This document shows positions 43,843-52,998 of a DNA stretch of 64,000 nucleotides, in pieces. The translations under genes were made by a program, and so were the position numbers. Every line of letters begins with the position of its first letter. The stretch's first letter is position 1. Origin of the DNA: Pseudomonadota bacterium. Lineage in GTDB: Bacteria > Desulfobacterota > Binatia > Binatales > Binataceae. The notes below the pieces were generated by a model. It was given only the letters and a program-made list of their open reading frames with translations. It ran no database searches and had not been told where the DNA came from. The stretch is from NCBI GenBank assembly GCA_021324885.1, contig JAJPIF010000024.1:82680-146679 (forward strand), written 5' to 3'.

Positions 43843-46800
43843 ATGAGCTTCGTACATCTGCACGTTCATACCCAGTACAGCCTGCTCGACGGCGCCAACA
43901 AGCTTGGACCGCTGCTGGACCACGCCAAGGAAGCGGGCATGCCGGCGATGGCGATCACCGATCATGGCAACATGTTCGGTGCAGTCGAGTTCTATAAAAA
44001 GGCAGTGGAGCGGGGAATCAAGCCGATCATCGGATGCGAGGCCTACCTGGCGCCTGGCAGCCGCACTGATCGCGGTTTGGCGGTCAAGGCTGACGACTTC
44101 GAGGGCGCCGGAAATTACCATCTGATTTTGTTGGTTCAAAACCATACGGGCTACCGCAACCTCTGCCAACTGCTGACCGCGGCCTACCGGGAAGGCCTTT
44201 ATTACAAGCCGCGCATCGACAAAGAAATCCTTCAGGCCCACTCCGAGGGTCTGATCGTGCTGTCGGGATGCCTGTCGGGCGAATTGGCCCGCGCGCTGCG
44301 CGCCGGCCGGTTTGAGAGAGCGCGGGAGGCGGCCGAATCCTACGCGCGCATGTTTCCGGGCCGTTTCTATATCGAGCTGCAGGACAACAAGCTGCACGGC
44401 CCTTACAACGAGGCCTTGCGCGACATCGCCAATCAGGTCGGACTGCCGATGGTTGCCACCAACGATTGCCATTACCTCCATCGCGAGGACGCCCGCGCGC
44501 ACGAGGTTCTGCTCTGTATCCAGACCGGTAAAACGATGGCGGATGAGACCCGCTGGCGCTTTGACACGGACGAGTTGTACGTCAAGACGCCGGCCGAGAT
44601 GCTCTCGGCGTTTGCCGCAGACCCTTCGGCGATAAGCAACACGGTGGAGATCGCCAACCGCATCGATTTCCAGTTCGATTTCGGCAAGTTTCACTTCCCG
44701 CGTTATCAGTTCTCCGCGCAGGACGCGGCCGCCGACGCCGGGCAGGTTGGCGGTTCACAAGGCCAGGACGAGGAAGAGCGCTTTCAGGTGCTGCTCGAGC
44801 AGCGCACGCGCGAGGGGCTCCTGGAGCGCCTGCGCGAACTGCACGCGCGGCGGGGCGAATTCGACGAGGCGCCCTATTACGAGCGGCTTGATCGCGAATT
44901 GCCGGTAATCCGCGAGATGGGCTTCTCGGGTTACATGCTGATCGTCGCCGATTTCATCAATCACGCGCGCAGCCGGGGTATTCCCGTCGGTCCCGGGCGC
45001 GGATCGGTCGTCGGCAGCCTGGTGTCTTATGCGCTGCGCATCACCGAGCTGGATCCAATCGAGCACAAGCTGCTGTTCGAACGCTGGCTCAATCCGGGCC
45101 GCAAGTCGATGCCTGATATCGACGTGGATTTCTGCTTCGAGCGGCGCGACGAAATCATCGACTATGTGCGCCGGAAGTACGGTGAGGAAAAGGTCGCTCA
45201 GATCATTACTTTCGGGACCATCAAGGGCAAGCAGGCAATCCGCGACGTGGGCCGTGTCCTGGGGCTGTCCTTCGCCGAGACCGATCGAATCTGCAAGCTT
45301 TATCCCGCGCCCAAGCAGGGCCGCGACTTTCCACTCGAGGACGCGCTCAAGATGGAACCGCGGCTGCGCGAGGAGCGGCAGAAATATCCTGAACTGTTCG
45401 AATTTGCCTTCAAACTCGAAGGACTGCTGCGCCACGCGTCGCGTCATGCTGCTGGTGTCGTGATTGCCGACAGAGCGCTTGACGAGATGGTGCCGCTATA
45501 CGCCGATAAGGAGCGAAGCGAGGGCGCCCCTGCCATCACCCAGTACTCGATGAAGTTCGTCGAGGATATCGGACTGGTCAAGTTCGATTTTTTGGCGCTG
45601 AAAAACCTGACCATGATCCAGGACACGCTCGAACTGATCCGAGCCGGCGGGAAGACGCCTCCCGATCTCAACCGGCTGCCGCTTGATGATGCCGAAACCT
45701 ACCGCCTGCTGGCGCGCGGCGACACCGTCGGGGTGTTTCAAATGGAAGGCTCCGGCTTTCGCCGCTTTCTGACCGACCTTAAGCCGAGCTGTTTCGACGA
45801 CATCATCGCGGCCGGCTCGCTCTTCCGTCCCGGCCCCCTCGACGCGGTGGATGACGGCAAGACCATGGTGCAGCATTATGTGGATCGCAAACACGCAAGA
45901 GAGCAGGTCAAGTATCTGCATCCGCTGCTTGAGCCCGTTCTGCGTGATACCTACGGCGTCATCATCTACCAGGAGCAGGTGATGCGGGTGGCGCAGGCGC
46001 TGGCCGGATACACCCTGGAACAAGCCGATATCCTGCGCGCCGCGATGGGCAAAAAGAACAAGGCCGTGATGGAGAAGGAGCGTGAGCGCTTCATCCAGGG
46101 CGCGGTCAAAAACGGCGTCGACAAGGATACCGCGCAGTCGATCTTCGAGCAGATCGAAACCTTTGCCTCCTACGGCTTCAACCGCAGCCATGCCGCGGCC
46201 TATGCGCTGACGACTTATACGACGGCCTATCTCAAGGCGCATTACCCCTACGAGTTCATGGCCGCGCTCACCTCGCTGGACATGGACGACGTGGACAAGA
46301 CCTACAAGAACATCGCCGCGCTGCGAGACATGAAAATCAAGCTGCTGCCGCCCGATGTCAACGAGAGCAGGGTTAAATTCGCCGTGGTCGCGGATGCGAT
46401 CAGGTTCGGCCTGGGCGCGATTCGCGGCGTCGGCGCCAAAACCGCGCAGGCGATTATCCAGGCGCGGGAGGAAGGGGGCAGGTTTACCAGCCTGACCGAT
46501 TTGTGCATGCGCGCCGACCCGCAGCAGATCAATCGCAAAGTGCTCGAAGCGCTGGTCAAGTGCGGAGCTTTCGATTCCACCGGGAGCACCAGGGCCGAGG
46601 CGATGGCGCAGATCGAAGACGCGCTCAAGGTGGTCGCGCGGCGCGCCGATCCCAGCCAGGTCAATCAGATGGGACTGTTCGGTGCGATGGCTCCGGCGTT
46701 ACGCAGCGCTTCTCGTACTTCGATCGTTCAGTGGGACGCAAAGGAAGCGTTGCGCGCTGAAAAAGAGGCGCTGGGCTTTTACGTTACCGCCCACCCGCTG

Positions 46801-47391
46801 GACAAATTCGCCGCCCAGATTGGCCGTCTGAGCGATCTGACCACCGCTGACCTTGCCTCCGCGCCCGATGGCAGTTCGGTCGTAATCGTGGGCGTCGTGC
46901 AGGCGGTCAAGCTCAAGAACAACAAGGCGGGCAAGCGCTACGCGACCTTTACCCTGGAAGATCTGCATGGCGCGGTCGAGGTGATCGCCTGGCCGGAGAC
47001 CTATCAGCGCGTCGAAGCCGTAATCAACAGCGAGGAGCCGGTGGTGGCGCGCGGCAAGCTGGATATCGACGAGGAACGCGCGCAAATCCTCCTCGACGAA
47101 CTCAAGCCGCTAAGCGTGGCGATGGTGGACAGCGTGCGCGAGGTCCATATCCGCGCGCCCAAGGCCAGAATTGATGAGGCTGCGCTGGCCGGCCTCAAGG
47201 CCGTGCTTGGACGCCATGGCGGCGGCTGTCCAATATACCTGCATCTGGAACTGGATGCCGCGCGCGAAGCGATTTTCCTGCTGGGCAACGATTTCAGGGT
47301 CGCGCCGACCGAGGGCTTTGTCGGCGAGGTCGAGCAGATGCTGGCGCCGGGGGCGGTCGAATTGAGGACACAACAAGGGGCCGCGATTTGA
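43843..47391 (+). CDS. dnaE: DNA polymerase III alpha subunit DnaE
   Basis: 1182 residues, the replicative polymerase of the cell. PHP domain at the N-terminus (HLHVHTQYSLLDGANKLGPL), catalytic core with GRGSVVGSLVSYALRITELDP and the PDIDVDF aspartates (about 423-430), FNRSHAAAYALTTYTTAYLKAHYP near 780, helix-hairpin-helix IRGVGAKTAQAI and a C-terminal OB domain (GVVQAVKLKNNKAGKRYATFTLED). Intact. The TGA stop forms part of the extended -10 for hflX. Confidence 0.97.
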   Translation: MSFVHLHVHTQYSLLDGANKLGPLLDHAKEAGMPAMAITDHGNMFGAVEFYKKAVERGIKPIIGCEAYLAPGSRTDRGLAVKADDFEGAGNYHLILLVQNHTGYRNLCQLLTAAYREGLYYKPRIDKEILQAHSEGLIVLSGCLSGELARALRAGRFERAREAAESYARMFPGRFYIELQDNKLHGPYNEALRDIANQVGLPMVATNDCHYLHREDARAHEVLLCIQTGKTMADETRWRFDTDELYVKTPAEMLSAFAADPSAISNTVEIANRIDFQFDFGKFHFPRYQFSAQDAAADAGQVGGSQGQDEEERFQVLLEQRTREGLLERLRELHARRGEFDEAPYYERLDRELPVIREMGFSGYMLIVADFINHARSRGIPVGPGRGSVVGSLVSYALRITELDPIEHKLLFERWLNPGRKSMPDIDVDFCFERRDEIIDYVRRKYGEEKVAQIITFGTIKGKQAIRDVGRVLGLSFAETDRICKLYPAPKQGRDFPLEDALKMEPRLREERQKYPELFEFAFKLEGLLRHASRHAAGVVIADRALDEMVPLYADKERSEGAPAITQYSMKFVEDIGLVKFDFLALKNLTMIQDTLELIRAGGKTPPDLNRLPLDDAETYRLLARGDTVGVFQMEGSGFRRFLTDLKPSCFDDIIAAGSLFRPGPLDAVDDGKTMVQHYVDRKHAREQVKYLHPLLEPVLRDTYGVIIYQEQVMRVAQALAGYTLEQADILRAAMGKKNKAVMEKERERFIQGAVKNGVDKDTAQSIFEQIETFASYGFNRSHAAAYALTTYTTAYLKAHYPYEFMAALTSLDMDDVDKTYKNIAALRDMKIKLLPPDVNESRVKFAVVADAIRFGLGAIRGVGAKTAQAIIQAREEGGRFTSLTDLCMRADPQQINRKVLEALVKCGAFDSTGSTRAEAMAQIEDALKVVARRADPSQVNQMGLFGAMAPALRSASRTSIVQWDAKEALRAEKEALGFYVTAHPLDKFAAQIGRLSDLTTADLASAPDGSSVVIVGVVQAVKLKNNKAGKRYATFTLEDLHGAVEVIAWPETYQRVEAVINSEEPVVARGKLDIDEERAQILLDELKPLSVAMVDSVREVHIRAPKARIDEAALAGLKAVLGRHGGGCPIYLHLELDAAREAIFLLGNDFRVAPTEGFVGEVEQMLAPGAVELRTQQGAAI

Positions 47392-47397
47392 TATAAT
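47389..47397 (+). promoter_or_regulatory. Extended -10 promoter overlapping the dnaE stop
   Basis: TGATATAAT, a consensus extended -10; its first three bases are the dnaE stop codon. Transcription would begin near 47404, just upstream of the hflX coding region. No -35 at 16-18 bases. Confidence 0.55.
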
Positions 47398-47425
47398 CGG
47401 GCTAGATTTAACCTAGAGCAGAACA

Positions 47426-48721
47426 CTGACGTCCAATTTCCAAACCACCATACCTGAGCGCGAACGCGCGCTGCTGGTCGGAGTCGCCGTCGGAGGCACC
47501 TCGCGTTTCGCGGCCGAAGATTCGCTGGACGAACTGAGCGCGCTGACCCAAAGCGCGGGCGCGGAGGTTGCTGGCGAGGTTTTTCAAAACCTGAAAGAAG
47601 TCGATCCGCGAACTTTCATCGGCCGCGGCAAGGTCGCGGAGTTGCGCGCCATCGCGCGCGAGCGCGACGCCACGCTGACAATCTTCGATGAAAGCCTCTC
47701 TCCGGCCCAGGCCCGTAACCTCGAGCGCGAACTGAGCCTGCGCGTGATCGATCGCACTCAACTTATCCTGGATATTTTCGCGCAGCGGGCCCACAGTCAG
47801 GCTGGTAAGCTCCAGGTCGAGGTTGCACAGCTTGCCTATTTGCAACCGCGGCTGACCCGCCAATGGACGCACCTGTCGCGGGTCAGCGCCGGTGCGGGCT
47901 CCGGCGGACGGATCGGCACCCGCGGTCCCGGCGAGACCCAGCTTGAAGTGGACCGCCGCCGGCTGGCCGAACGTCTGACACGCCTGCGCCGGCGATTGCA
48001 CGAGGTCGAACGCACGCGTGACATCCAGCGCCGCCGCCGCCTGTCGGTGCCCTATCCGGCGGTGGCATTGGTCGGTTACACCAACTCGGGTAAATCAACC
48101 CTGATGAACGCGCTGACCGGCGCTGGCGTCGAGTCGGCGTCACGGCCGTTTTCCACCCTCGACCCGACCATCCGCCGCCTCAAGCTGCCCGGCGGGATGC
48201 ACGTGATGGTGAGCGATACGGTAGGATTCATCCATCGCCTGCCCCATCAGCTGGTCGAGGCGTTCAAGGCGACGCTGGAAGAAGTGCGCACCGCGGATCT
48301 TTTATTGCACGTCGTGGACGGCAGTTCACCGACCCAGGCCGAACAAATTGAAGTGGTCGAGCGGGTGCTAAAAGAGATTGGCGCGCACACAATCGCTCGG
48401 ATAATGGTGTTTAACAAGTCCGATCTTGCTCCAACTCCCGTCCACGGGGTACACACGGGGGACTGGATCCGAATCAGCGCTCTGAAACACAAGGGTATCG
48501 AAGAACTGATGGCGATGATGGCCGGCTATTTTGCCAGATTGCGCGAGGAGGTGTCGCTTACCCTGCCCGCGCAGCGCGGCGACCTGATCGCCGCCGCCCG
48601 CCGCGATGGCCAGGTGCTCAGCGAGGACTATCGGGACGGTTGCGTACACATCCGCGCGTTGGTCACCCGTCCGATGGCGGGACGGATGCGCAAGGCGGCG
48701 ATCCAGGCGGGGGCCGATTGA
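47426..48721 (+). CDS. hflX: GTPase HflX
   Basis: The coding frame starts soon after the stop at 47414-47416, and HflX homology (ERALLVGVAVGGTSRF, FIGRGKVAELRAIARERD) begins at about 47456, well upstream of the first TTG (47642). No ATG, GTG or TTG occurs in the 47417-47455 window; CTG at 47426 is the only plausible near-cognate start, giving about 431 residues. GTPase motifs: PAVALVGYTNSGKSTLMNALT, DTVGFIHRLPHQLVEAF and NKSD. N-terminal RGPGETQLEVDRRRLAERL is the family hallmark. HflX splits stalled or hibernating ribosomes. pgsA follows after 3 bases. Confidence 0.88.
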   Translation: MTSNFQTTIPERERALLVGVAVGGTSRFAAEDSLDELSALTQSAGAEVAGEVFQNLKEVDPRTFIGRGKVAELRAIARERDATLTIFDESLSPAQARNLERELSLRVIDRTQLILDIFAQRAHSQAGKLQVEVAQLAYLQPRLTRQWTHLSRVSAGAGSGGRIGTRGPGETQLEVDRRRLAERLTRLRRRLHEVERTRDIQRRRRLSVPYPAVALVGYTNSGKSTLMNALTGAGVESASRPFSTLDPTIRRLKLPGGMHVMVSDTVGFIHRLPHQLVEAFKATLEEVRTADLLLHVVDGSSPTQAEQIEVVERVLKEIGAHTIARIMVFNKSDLAPTPVHGVHTGDWIRISALKHKGIEELMAMMAGYFARLREEVSLTLPAQRGDLIAAARRDGQVLSEDYRDGCVHIRALVTRPMAGRMRKAAIQAGAD

Positions 48722-48724
48722 TTC

Positions 48725-49357
48725 ATGTCTTCCTTGTCGCCCAATCCCGCCAAGCGGCCGGCGCAACTGGTCAGGCCGGCTCCGCCTCTGCCTCGTCATC
48801 TGCTTAATCTGCCCAATTTCCTGACCCTTTGCCGGATTGCGCTGATCCCGTTTTTCGTTGCGATGCTCAGCCGCAATCGAATGCGCGAGGCCTTGTACCT
48901 TTTTTCCGCTGCCGCCCTGACCGACAGTCTCGACGGTACGCTCGCACGATGGACCAACAAACGCACCGAGCTCGGCGCCTTTCTGGATCCCTTCGCCGAC
49001 AAACTCCTGCTGATTAGCGCCCTGGTGATGTTGACCGTGCAGAACATCATCCCCGGCTGGGTACTGAGCGCGATTGCACTGCGTGACGTGGTGGTGGCCT
49101 TTGGCTACCTGATGCTGGTGTTCTGGATCGGCGAGCGCATCCCCGTGCGTCCTTCATATATCGGCAAAGCCGGTACCGTTTTGCAGATCGCCTGCGTAAT
49201 CGGCGGTCTGTTGGGCTGGTCGAAGATCCGCCACCTGAGGTTTGCCTGGAACGGCCTGATGCTGCTGACCGCGGTGATGGTAGGAATATCGGGCCTGCAA
49301 TACACCTATCGCGGTCTGGCCCTGCTCAACTCCCGCGAACCGCAGATGTTCGAGTAG
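48725..49357 (+). CDS. pgsA: CDP-diacylglycerol-glycerol-3-phosphate 3-phosphatidyltransferase
   Basis: 210 residues. CDP-alcohol phosphotransferase motif D-G-x2-A-R-x8-G-x3-D-x3-D is intact in SLDGTLARWTNKRTELGAF followed by LDPFADK (about 82-107). FLTLCRIALIPFFVAML at the first helix and four to six TM helices overall. It makes phosphatidylglycerophosphate, the first committed step to phosphatidylglycerol and cardiolipin. A polar N-terminal extension of about 30 residues (PAKRPAQLVRPAPP) precedes the first helix. Cotranscribed with hflX. Confidence 0.92.
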   Translation: MSSLSPNPAKRPAQLVRPAPPLPRHLLNLPNFLTLCRIALIPFFVAMLSRNRMREALYLFSAAALTDSLDGTLARWTNKRTELGAFLDPFADKLLLISALVMLTVQNIIPGWVLSAIALRDVVVAFGYLMLVFWIGERIPVRPSYIGKAGTVLQIACVIGGLLGWSKIRHLRFAWNGLMLLTAVMVGISGLQYTYRGLALLNSREPQMFE

Positions 49358-49471
49358 CGGCCGCCTGGTCCGCCGGGAAGATCCTCTCAATCGCAGGTCC
49401 GGCGGTTTTCGGGAGCATGAGCAAAAATTGCGACCGCGCGCCCAGAAAATGGCGGCTGGAAAGTCGCTAAA

Positions 49472-49499
49472 GCGGGGCGCGTCGGATGACGCGCCCCGC
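49472..49499. terminator. Bidirectional hairpin terminator
   Basis: Perfect 12-bp stem gcggggcgcgtc / gacgcgccccgc with a GGAT loop, between the convergent pgsA (ends 49357) and TPP-enzyme (ends 49516) genes. No U-tract on the plus strand, but position and stability make a terminator likely. Confidence 0.6.
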
Positions 49500-49515
49500 C
49501 CGCATTGCGTATTTC

Positions 49516-51210
49516 CTAGCCGCGGGCCCCGGTTGACCCCAGCAGGTTGCCGCCCAGCGTCGGATGGCCCACCTTCTTGTCACCGATCACGTTGATGAGC
49601 GACGGCTTGCCGGACTTCAACGCCCGCTCCAGCGCCGGGATGATCTGATCGGGCTTTTCGACATGCTCGCCGTGGCATCCCAGCTCGGCGAAGATTTTGT
49701 CGTAGCGGATATTCTCCAACATGTTGAAGGGATCGCTGCGGCCCTTCAGCAACGGCATCGAGTCGAATCCCGGACCCCACGAACTGTTGTTCCACAGCAC
49801 GCAGCAGACCGGCAGGTTGTAGCGCGCCGCCGTTTCCATATCGAAGCCGCCGATTCCCAGACCACCGTCGCCGCTGACCACCACCACTTGCGCGCCCGGG
49901 CGGGCCAATTGCACGCCGATTCCCATCCCGACGCCATGACCCACAGGCGCCAACGGTCCGGCGTCGACCACCTGGCCCATGAAGCGGCAGGTCACCCACA
50001 GGCTGAGATAGCCCGACAAGGTGAAGCTGTCGACGATTACCGTCGCGTTCTTATCGAGCACTGTTACGAGGTCATTGGTCAGACGCGATGGATGGATCGG
50101 CACTTTGTCCGACGCCTCGTTGGCCAACTCCGCAAGCCGCCGCGCCATGTTGGTCTTCGCCTCGACCACATTCCTGGTCCACTGCGAAGTGCGATTTTTG
50201 GAGAAGTCAAGCTTCAGCTCTTTGGCCCGGTCGATTAGCTGACGCAGCACCAGCTTGGGATCGCCGACGATCGGCACGTCCGCTCCGACCTGCCATCCGA
50301 TTCGGCTCGGAGTGGGATCGACCTGGATGTACTTGGCCTTGTCGTTCCAGGTCGGGGGCTGGCCGAAATGCTCGCCGCTCCAGAATCGGAAGCCGAGGGT
50401 CAGGATCACGTCCGCGGTTCCGGTGAAAGGCTTTTTGAAAGCACCTCGAATCGCCAGCGGATGCTCCTCGGAAACGGCACCCTGGCCGGCGCGCCGCGTG
50501 TAAACCGGGATACTGGTGAGTTCGACGAACTCCTTGAGTTCGGCGGCGGCATGCGACCAGAACAGGCCGTCGCCGCCGACCACGAGCGGGCGCTCAGCGG
50601 CAACCAGCAGTTCCAGAGCGCGATCGATTTTGGCCGGATCGCCGGCCGAGCGGACCTCTTCGGGACCGAACGCGCTGGCGCCCTTCTGCTGCTTGGCTTC
50701 GTCGTCGCCGTGATACAGGATGTTCTGCGGGATCTCGAACAGGGCCACACCCTGCGGCGGTGCGATAGCTTCGCGAAAAGCCGATCGCAGGTCGAATTCG
50801 ATCGTCGTCCAGTCAGTTACGCGTTTGGTGTATTTGGCAAAGCTGCTGACCACCGACGAACCGTATGCTTCCTGAAACGAACCGAGGCGATCTTCGGTGT
50901 TCGGGTGCTGCCCGGAGAGGCAGACCACTGCGCTTCCCGTGAGCCCAGCGACGCATAGGCCCGTAACCGCATTGGTCAGACCGCAGCCTGCCGTGACCAT
51001 ACAGACGCCAACTTCGCCGCTGGTGCGCGCGTAGGCGTCCGCCGCGTACGCCGTCGCCTGCTCATGGCGCATGTGAATCAGCTTGACTTCGTTATTGCGC
51101 AGATTGGCAAGTATCGGGAACAGGTGTCCGCCGTTGATTGCGAAACAGTACTTCACTCTGTTCTCGCGCAGTACCCGCCCAATCAGCGCGCCGCCATCGA
51201 GTTTGGCCAT
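49516..51210 (-). CDS. Thiamine-pyrophosphate-dependent enzyme (acetolactate synthase / 2-hydroxyacyl-CoA lyase-like)
   Basis: 564 residues from ATG 51210, which follows an aggagg site; the longer open frame to 51600 is not supported. Three TPP-family domains: PYR (KYCFAINGGHLFPILANLR, catalytic Glu in MRHEQATAYAADAYAR near 51), central FAD/nucleotide-like domain, and PP domain with GDGGLGIGGFDMETAARYNL ending in WNNSSWG (the GDG-N-N TPP motif near 440-468). Related to acetolactate synthases, oxalyl-CoA decarboxylase and 2-hydroxyacyl-CoA lyase; the substrate is not determinable. No ilvH-type regulatory subunit is nearby, so biosynthetic acetolactate synthase is less likely. Confidence 0.85.
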   Translation of the reverse strand: MAKLDGGALIGRVLRENRVKYCFAINGGHLFPILANLRNNEVKLIHMRHEQATAYAADAYARTSGEVGVCMVTAGCGLTNAVTGLCVAGLTGSAVVCLSGQHPNTEDRLGSFQEAYGSSVVSSFAKYTKRVTDWTTIEFDLRSAFREAIAPPQGVALFEIPQNILYHGDDEAKQQKGASAFGPEEVRSAGDPAKIDRALELLVAAERPLVVGGDGLFWSHAAAELKEFVELTSIPVYTRRAGQGAVSEEHPLAIRGAFKKPFTGTADVILTLGFRFWSGEHFGQPPTWNDKAKYIQVDPTPSRIGWQVGADVPIVGDPKLVLRQLIDRAKELKLDFSKNRTSQWTRNVVEAKTNMARRLAELANEASDKVPIHPSRLTNDLVTVLDKNATVIVDSFTLSGYLSLWVTCRFMGQVVDAGPLAPVGHGVGMGIGVQLARPGAQVVVVSGDGGLGIGGFDMETAARYNLPVCCVLWNNSSWGPGFDSMPLLKGRSDPFNMLENIRYDKIFAELGCHGEHVEKPDQIIPALERALKSGKPSLINVIGDKKVGHPTLGGNLLGSTGARG

Positions 51211-51485
51211 TTCGAACCTCCTGATTTGCCGTCTTTTGACGCTCGCAGCCCAACGGCTACCCGGCGTCCGGATATTACGGTACCGTTCGTTGCCGCCATC
51301 CTGACATTTTTCGATCAAAGCTCCAAGCCTGCGCGGCAAGCCGACCTGTTTTCCAACCGGCCGCATACCGGGCTGATTCGATTTGACCCGCTCTATCTTG
51401 ACCCAACCATCGTTACTTGATTGGGTGACACGAATTGGCCGCGTTGCAATCCGGGGAATTCGCGCGCGCCGGGCAAGGGGTGTCG

Positions 51486-52769
51486 ATGCGCAGGTGGTTT
51501 GGAATCTTCGCATGGTTAATGGCCCTGGCATTGGGAGCACCAGGCGCGTCGGCCAGTCTGATCGACCCAGGGACGTGGAGCTCACCCCTGCCCGCGTCAT
51601 GGACTTCGCCGATCTTCCATCCCAGCCAGTGGCCTTTCAGCCTTTTCCCCGTCCCGGAGATTGCCACTGACCCCAATTCGGGTACTACTTTCGGCGTCCT
51701 GCCGGTCTTTCTTTTCACCGACGATCATAACGAAATAAAAGAAATCTTCGCTCCCGATATCGCGATTAACACGATCCTGGGCGCATCGGGAAATTTTCGC
51801 TATTTGGCCTATCCCTCAAGCGATACTCAATATTACGCGATGGCGGGGGGCTCGCAGAATATCGCGCGGCGGGTTGACTTGTTCTATACCACCGGGCGCG
51901 ATCGCAAGCAGTGGTGGTCGTTCGAAGGTCGGTTTTTTTTCGAAGAAGATCCCACCGAACGTTTTTACGGTCTGGGCAACAAATCAGCCCAGGGCAATGA
52001 GACCAACTATACCACCGAGCAGGTCTATTTCAGGGCCACCCTGGGGATCAACTTCAGCCAGAAGCTCCAACTGGCGATCACCGAGCAACCCTGGTTCGTG
52101 CGCATCCATACTGGCGCACTGGATAATCTGCCGTCCATACAAAATCAATATCCGCTGCTCAAGGGAATTCACGGCGGCAGCGAGATGGTAACGCAGTTCG
52201 TTGCCAGCTATGATACGCGCGATTCCATCGATATACCGCGCAACGGCGGCTTTTACCGCTTGTTTTACGGGGTGGCCGATCGAGCGTTCCTGAGTTCCTA
52301 TTCTTACAATCAGGCAGGATTCGAGCTGCGCCAGTACTACCCTCTTACATCCCGTCTCACGCTCGCCGGTCGCATCTACTCCGAGTACACGCCGGCGGGA
52401 GGCGAGACGCCGTTTTGGGCGATGGCGCGGCTGGGAGGTGAGGAGAGCGTCATGTTCGGTCAGCAGACGCTGCGTGGATACGGCGCCGGGCGATATGTCC
52501 AGAACAACCTGACTGACTTCAACCTCGAAGTGAGAACCCGGGTCTGGGAAACGACCATAATGGGTACTCACGGAATCCTGGAGCTTGCTCCGTTTTTGGA
52601 TGCGGGAAAGGTTTTCGCCAACGCCAATCAGAATCCGCTTGCTCCGCTGCATTCGGTGGGCGGGCTGGGATTCCGGGGTATCGCGGAACCCTTCGTGGTT
52701 GGCTACGTTGACGTCGGCTGGGGCGGTGAGGGTCCGGCCTTCTTCTCGGGTATCAACTATCCTTTTTAA
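51486..52769 (+). CDS. Omp85/BamA-like outer-membrane barrel (surface antigen D15)
   Basis: About 427 residues from the ATG at 51486; a longer frame opens at 51435. Signal peptide: MRRWFGIFAWLMALALGAPGASA. The rest has alternating beta-strand patterns of a C-terminal Omp85 barrel (TTFGVLPVFLFTDDHN; SYDTRDSIDIPRNGGFYRLFYGVADRAFL; GRIYSEYTPAGGETPFWAM; GLGFRGIAEPFVVGYVDVGWGGEG) and ends in Phe (INYPF), as outer-membrane proteins do. No POTRA repeats are visible, so it is not BamA itself. Substrate or partner unknown. Confidence 0.8.
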   Translation: MRRWFGIFAWLMALALGAPGASASLIDPGTWSSPLPASWTSPIFHPSQWPFSLFPVPEIATDPNSGTTFGVLPVFLFTDDHNEIKEIFAPDIAINTILGASGNFRYLAYPSSDTQYYAMAGGSQNIARRVDLFYTTGRDRKQWWSFEGRFFFEEDPTERFYGLGNKSAQGNETNYTTEQVYFRATLGINFSQKLQLAITEQPWFVRIHTGALDNLPSIQNQYPLLKGIHGGSEMVTQFVASYDTRDSIDIPRNGGFYRLFYGVADRAFLSSYSYNQAGFELRQYYPLTSRLTLAGRIYSEYTPAGGETPFWAMARLGGEESVMFGQQTLRGYGAGRYVQNNLTDFNLEVRTRVWETTIMGTHGILELAPFLDAGKVFANANQNPLAPLHSVGGLGFRGIAEPFVVGYVDVGWGGEGPAFFSGINYPF

Positions 52770-52998
52770 GCGCGACCGATCGCTCACGCGATGGAAGTTA
52801 TTGCCGCTGAGCTGCGCCTGGCGCCGGCCGCGACAGCCAGCGCGTCCATGGACTCAAATCGAGTCCTGACCACGACGCCTGGCGCGTTATTGTAGACGAC
52901 GGCGGTTGCGGCGGCAGGCTCGCCTGACAATCGGCGGCTGGGTTATGGCACAATGCCGCCAATTCAAGTCGCAGCCCTCAACCTGATTAGTGTGAGCA

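Noticed and set aside
47642..48721. hflX starting at TTG 47642
   Set aside because: Conserved HflX sequence continues about 190 bases upstream, so this start would truncate the N-terminal domain.
49516..51600. N-terminal extension of the TPP enzyme to 51600
   Set aside because: The ATG at 51210 has an excellent ribosome site and begins the conserved family N-terminus; the extra 130 codons look random.
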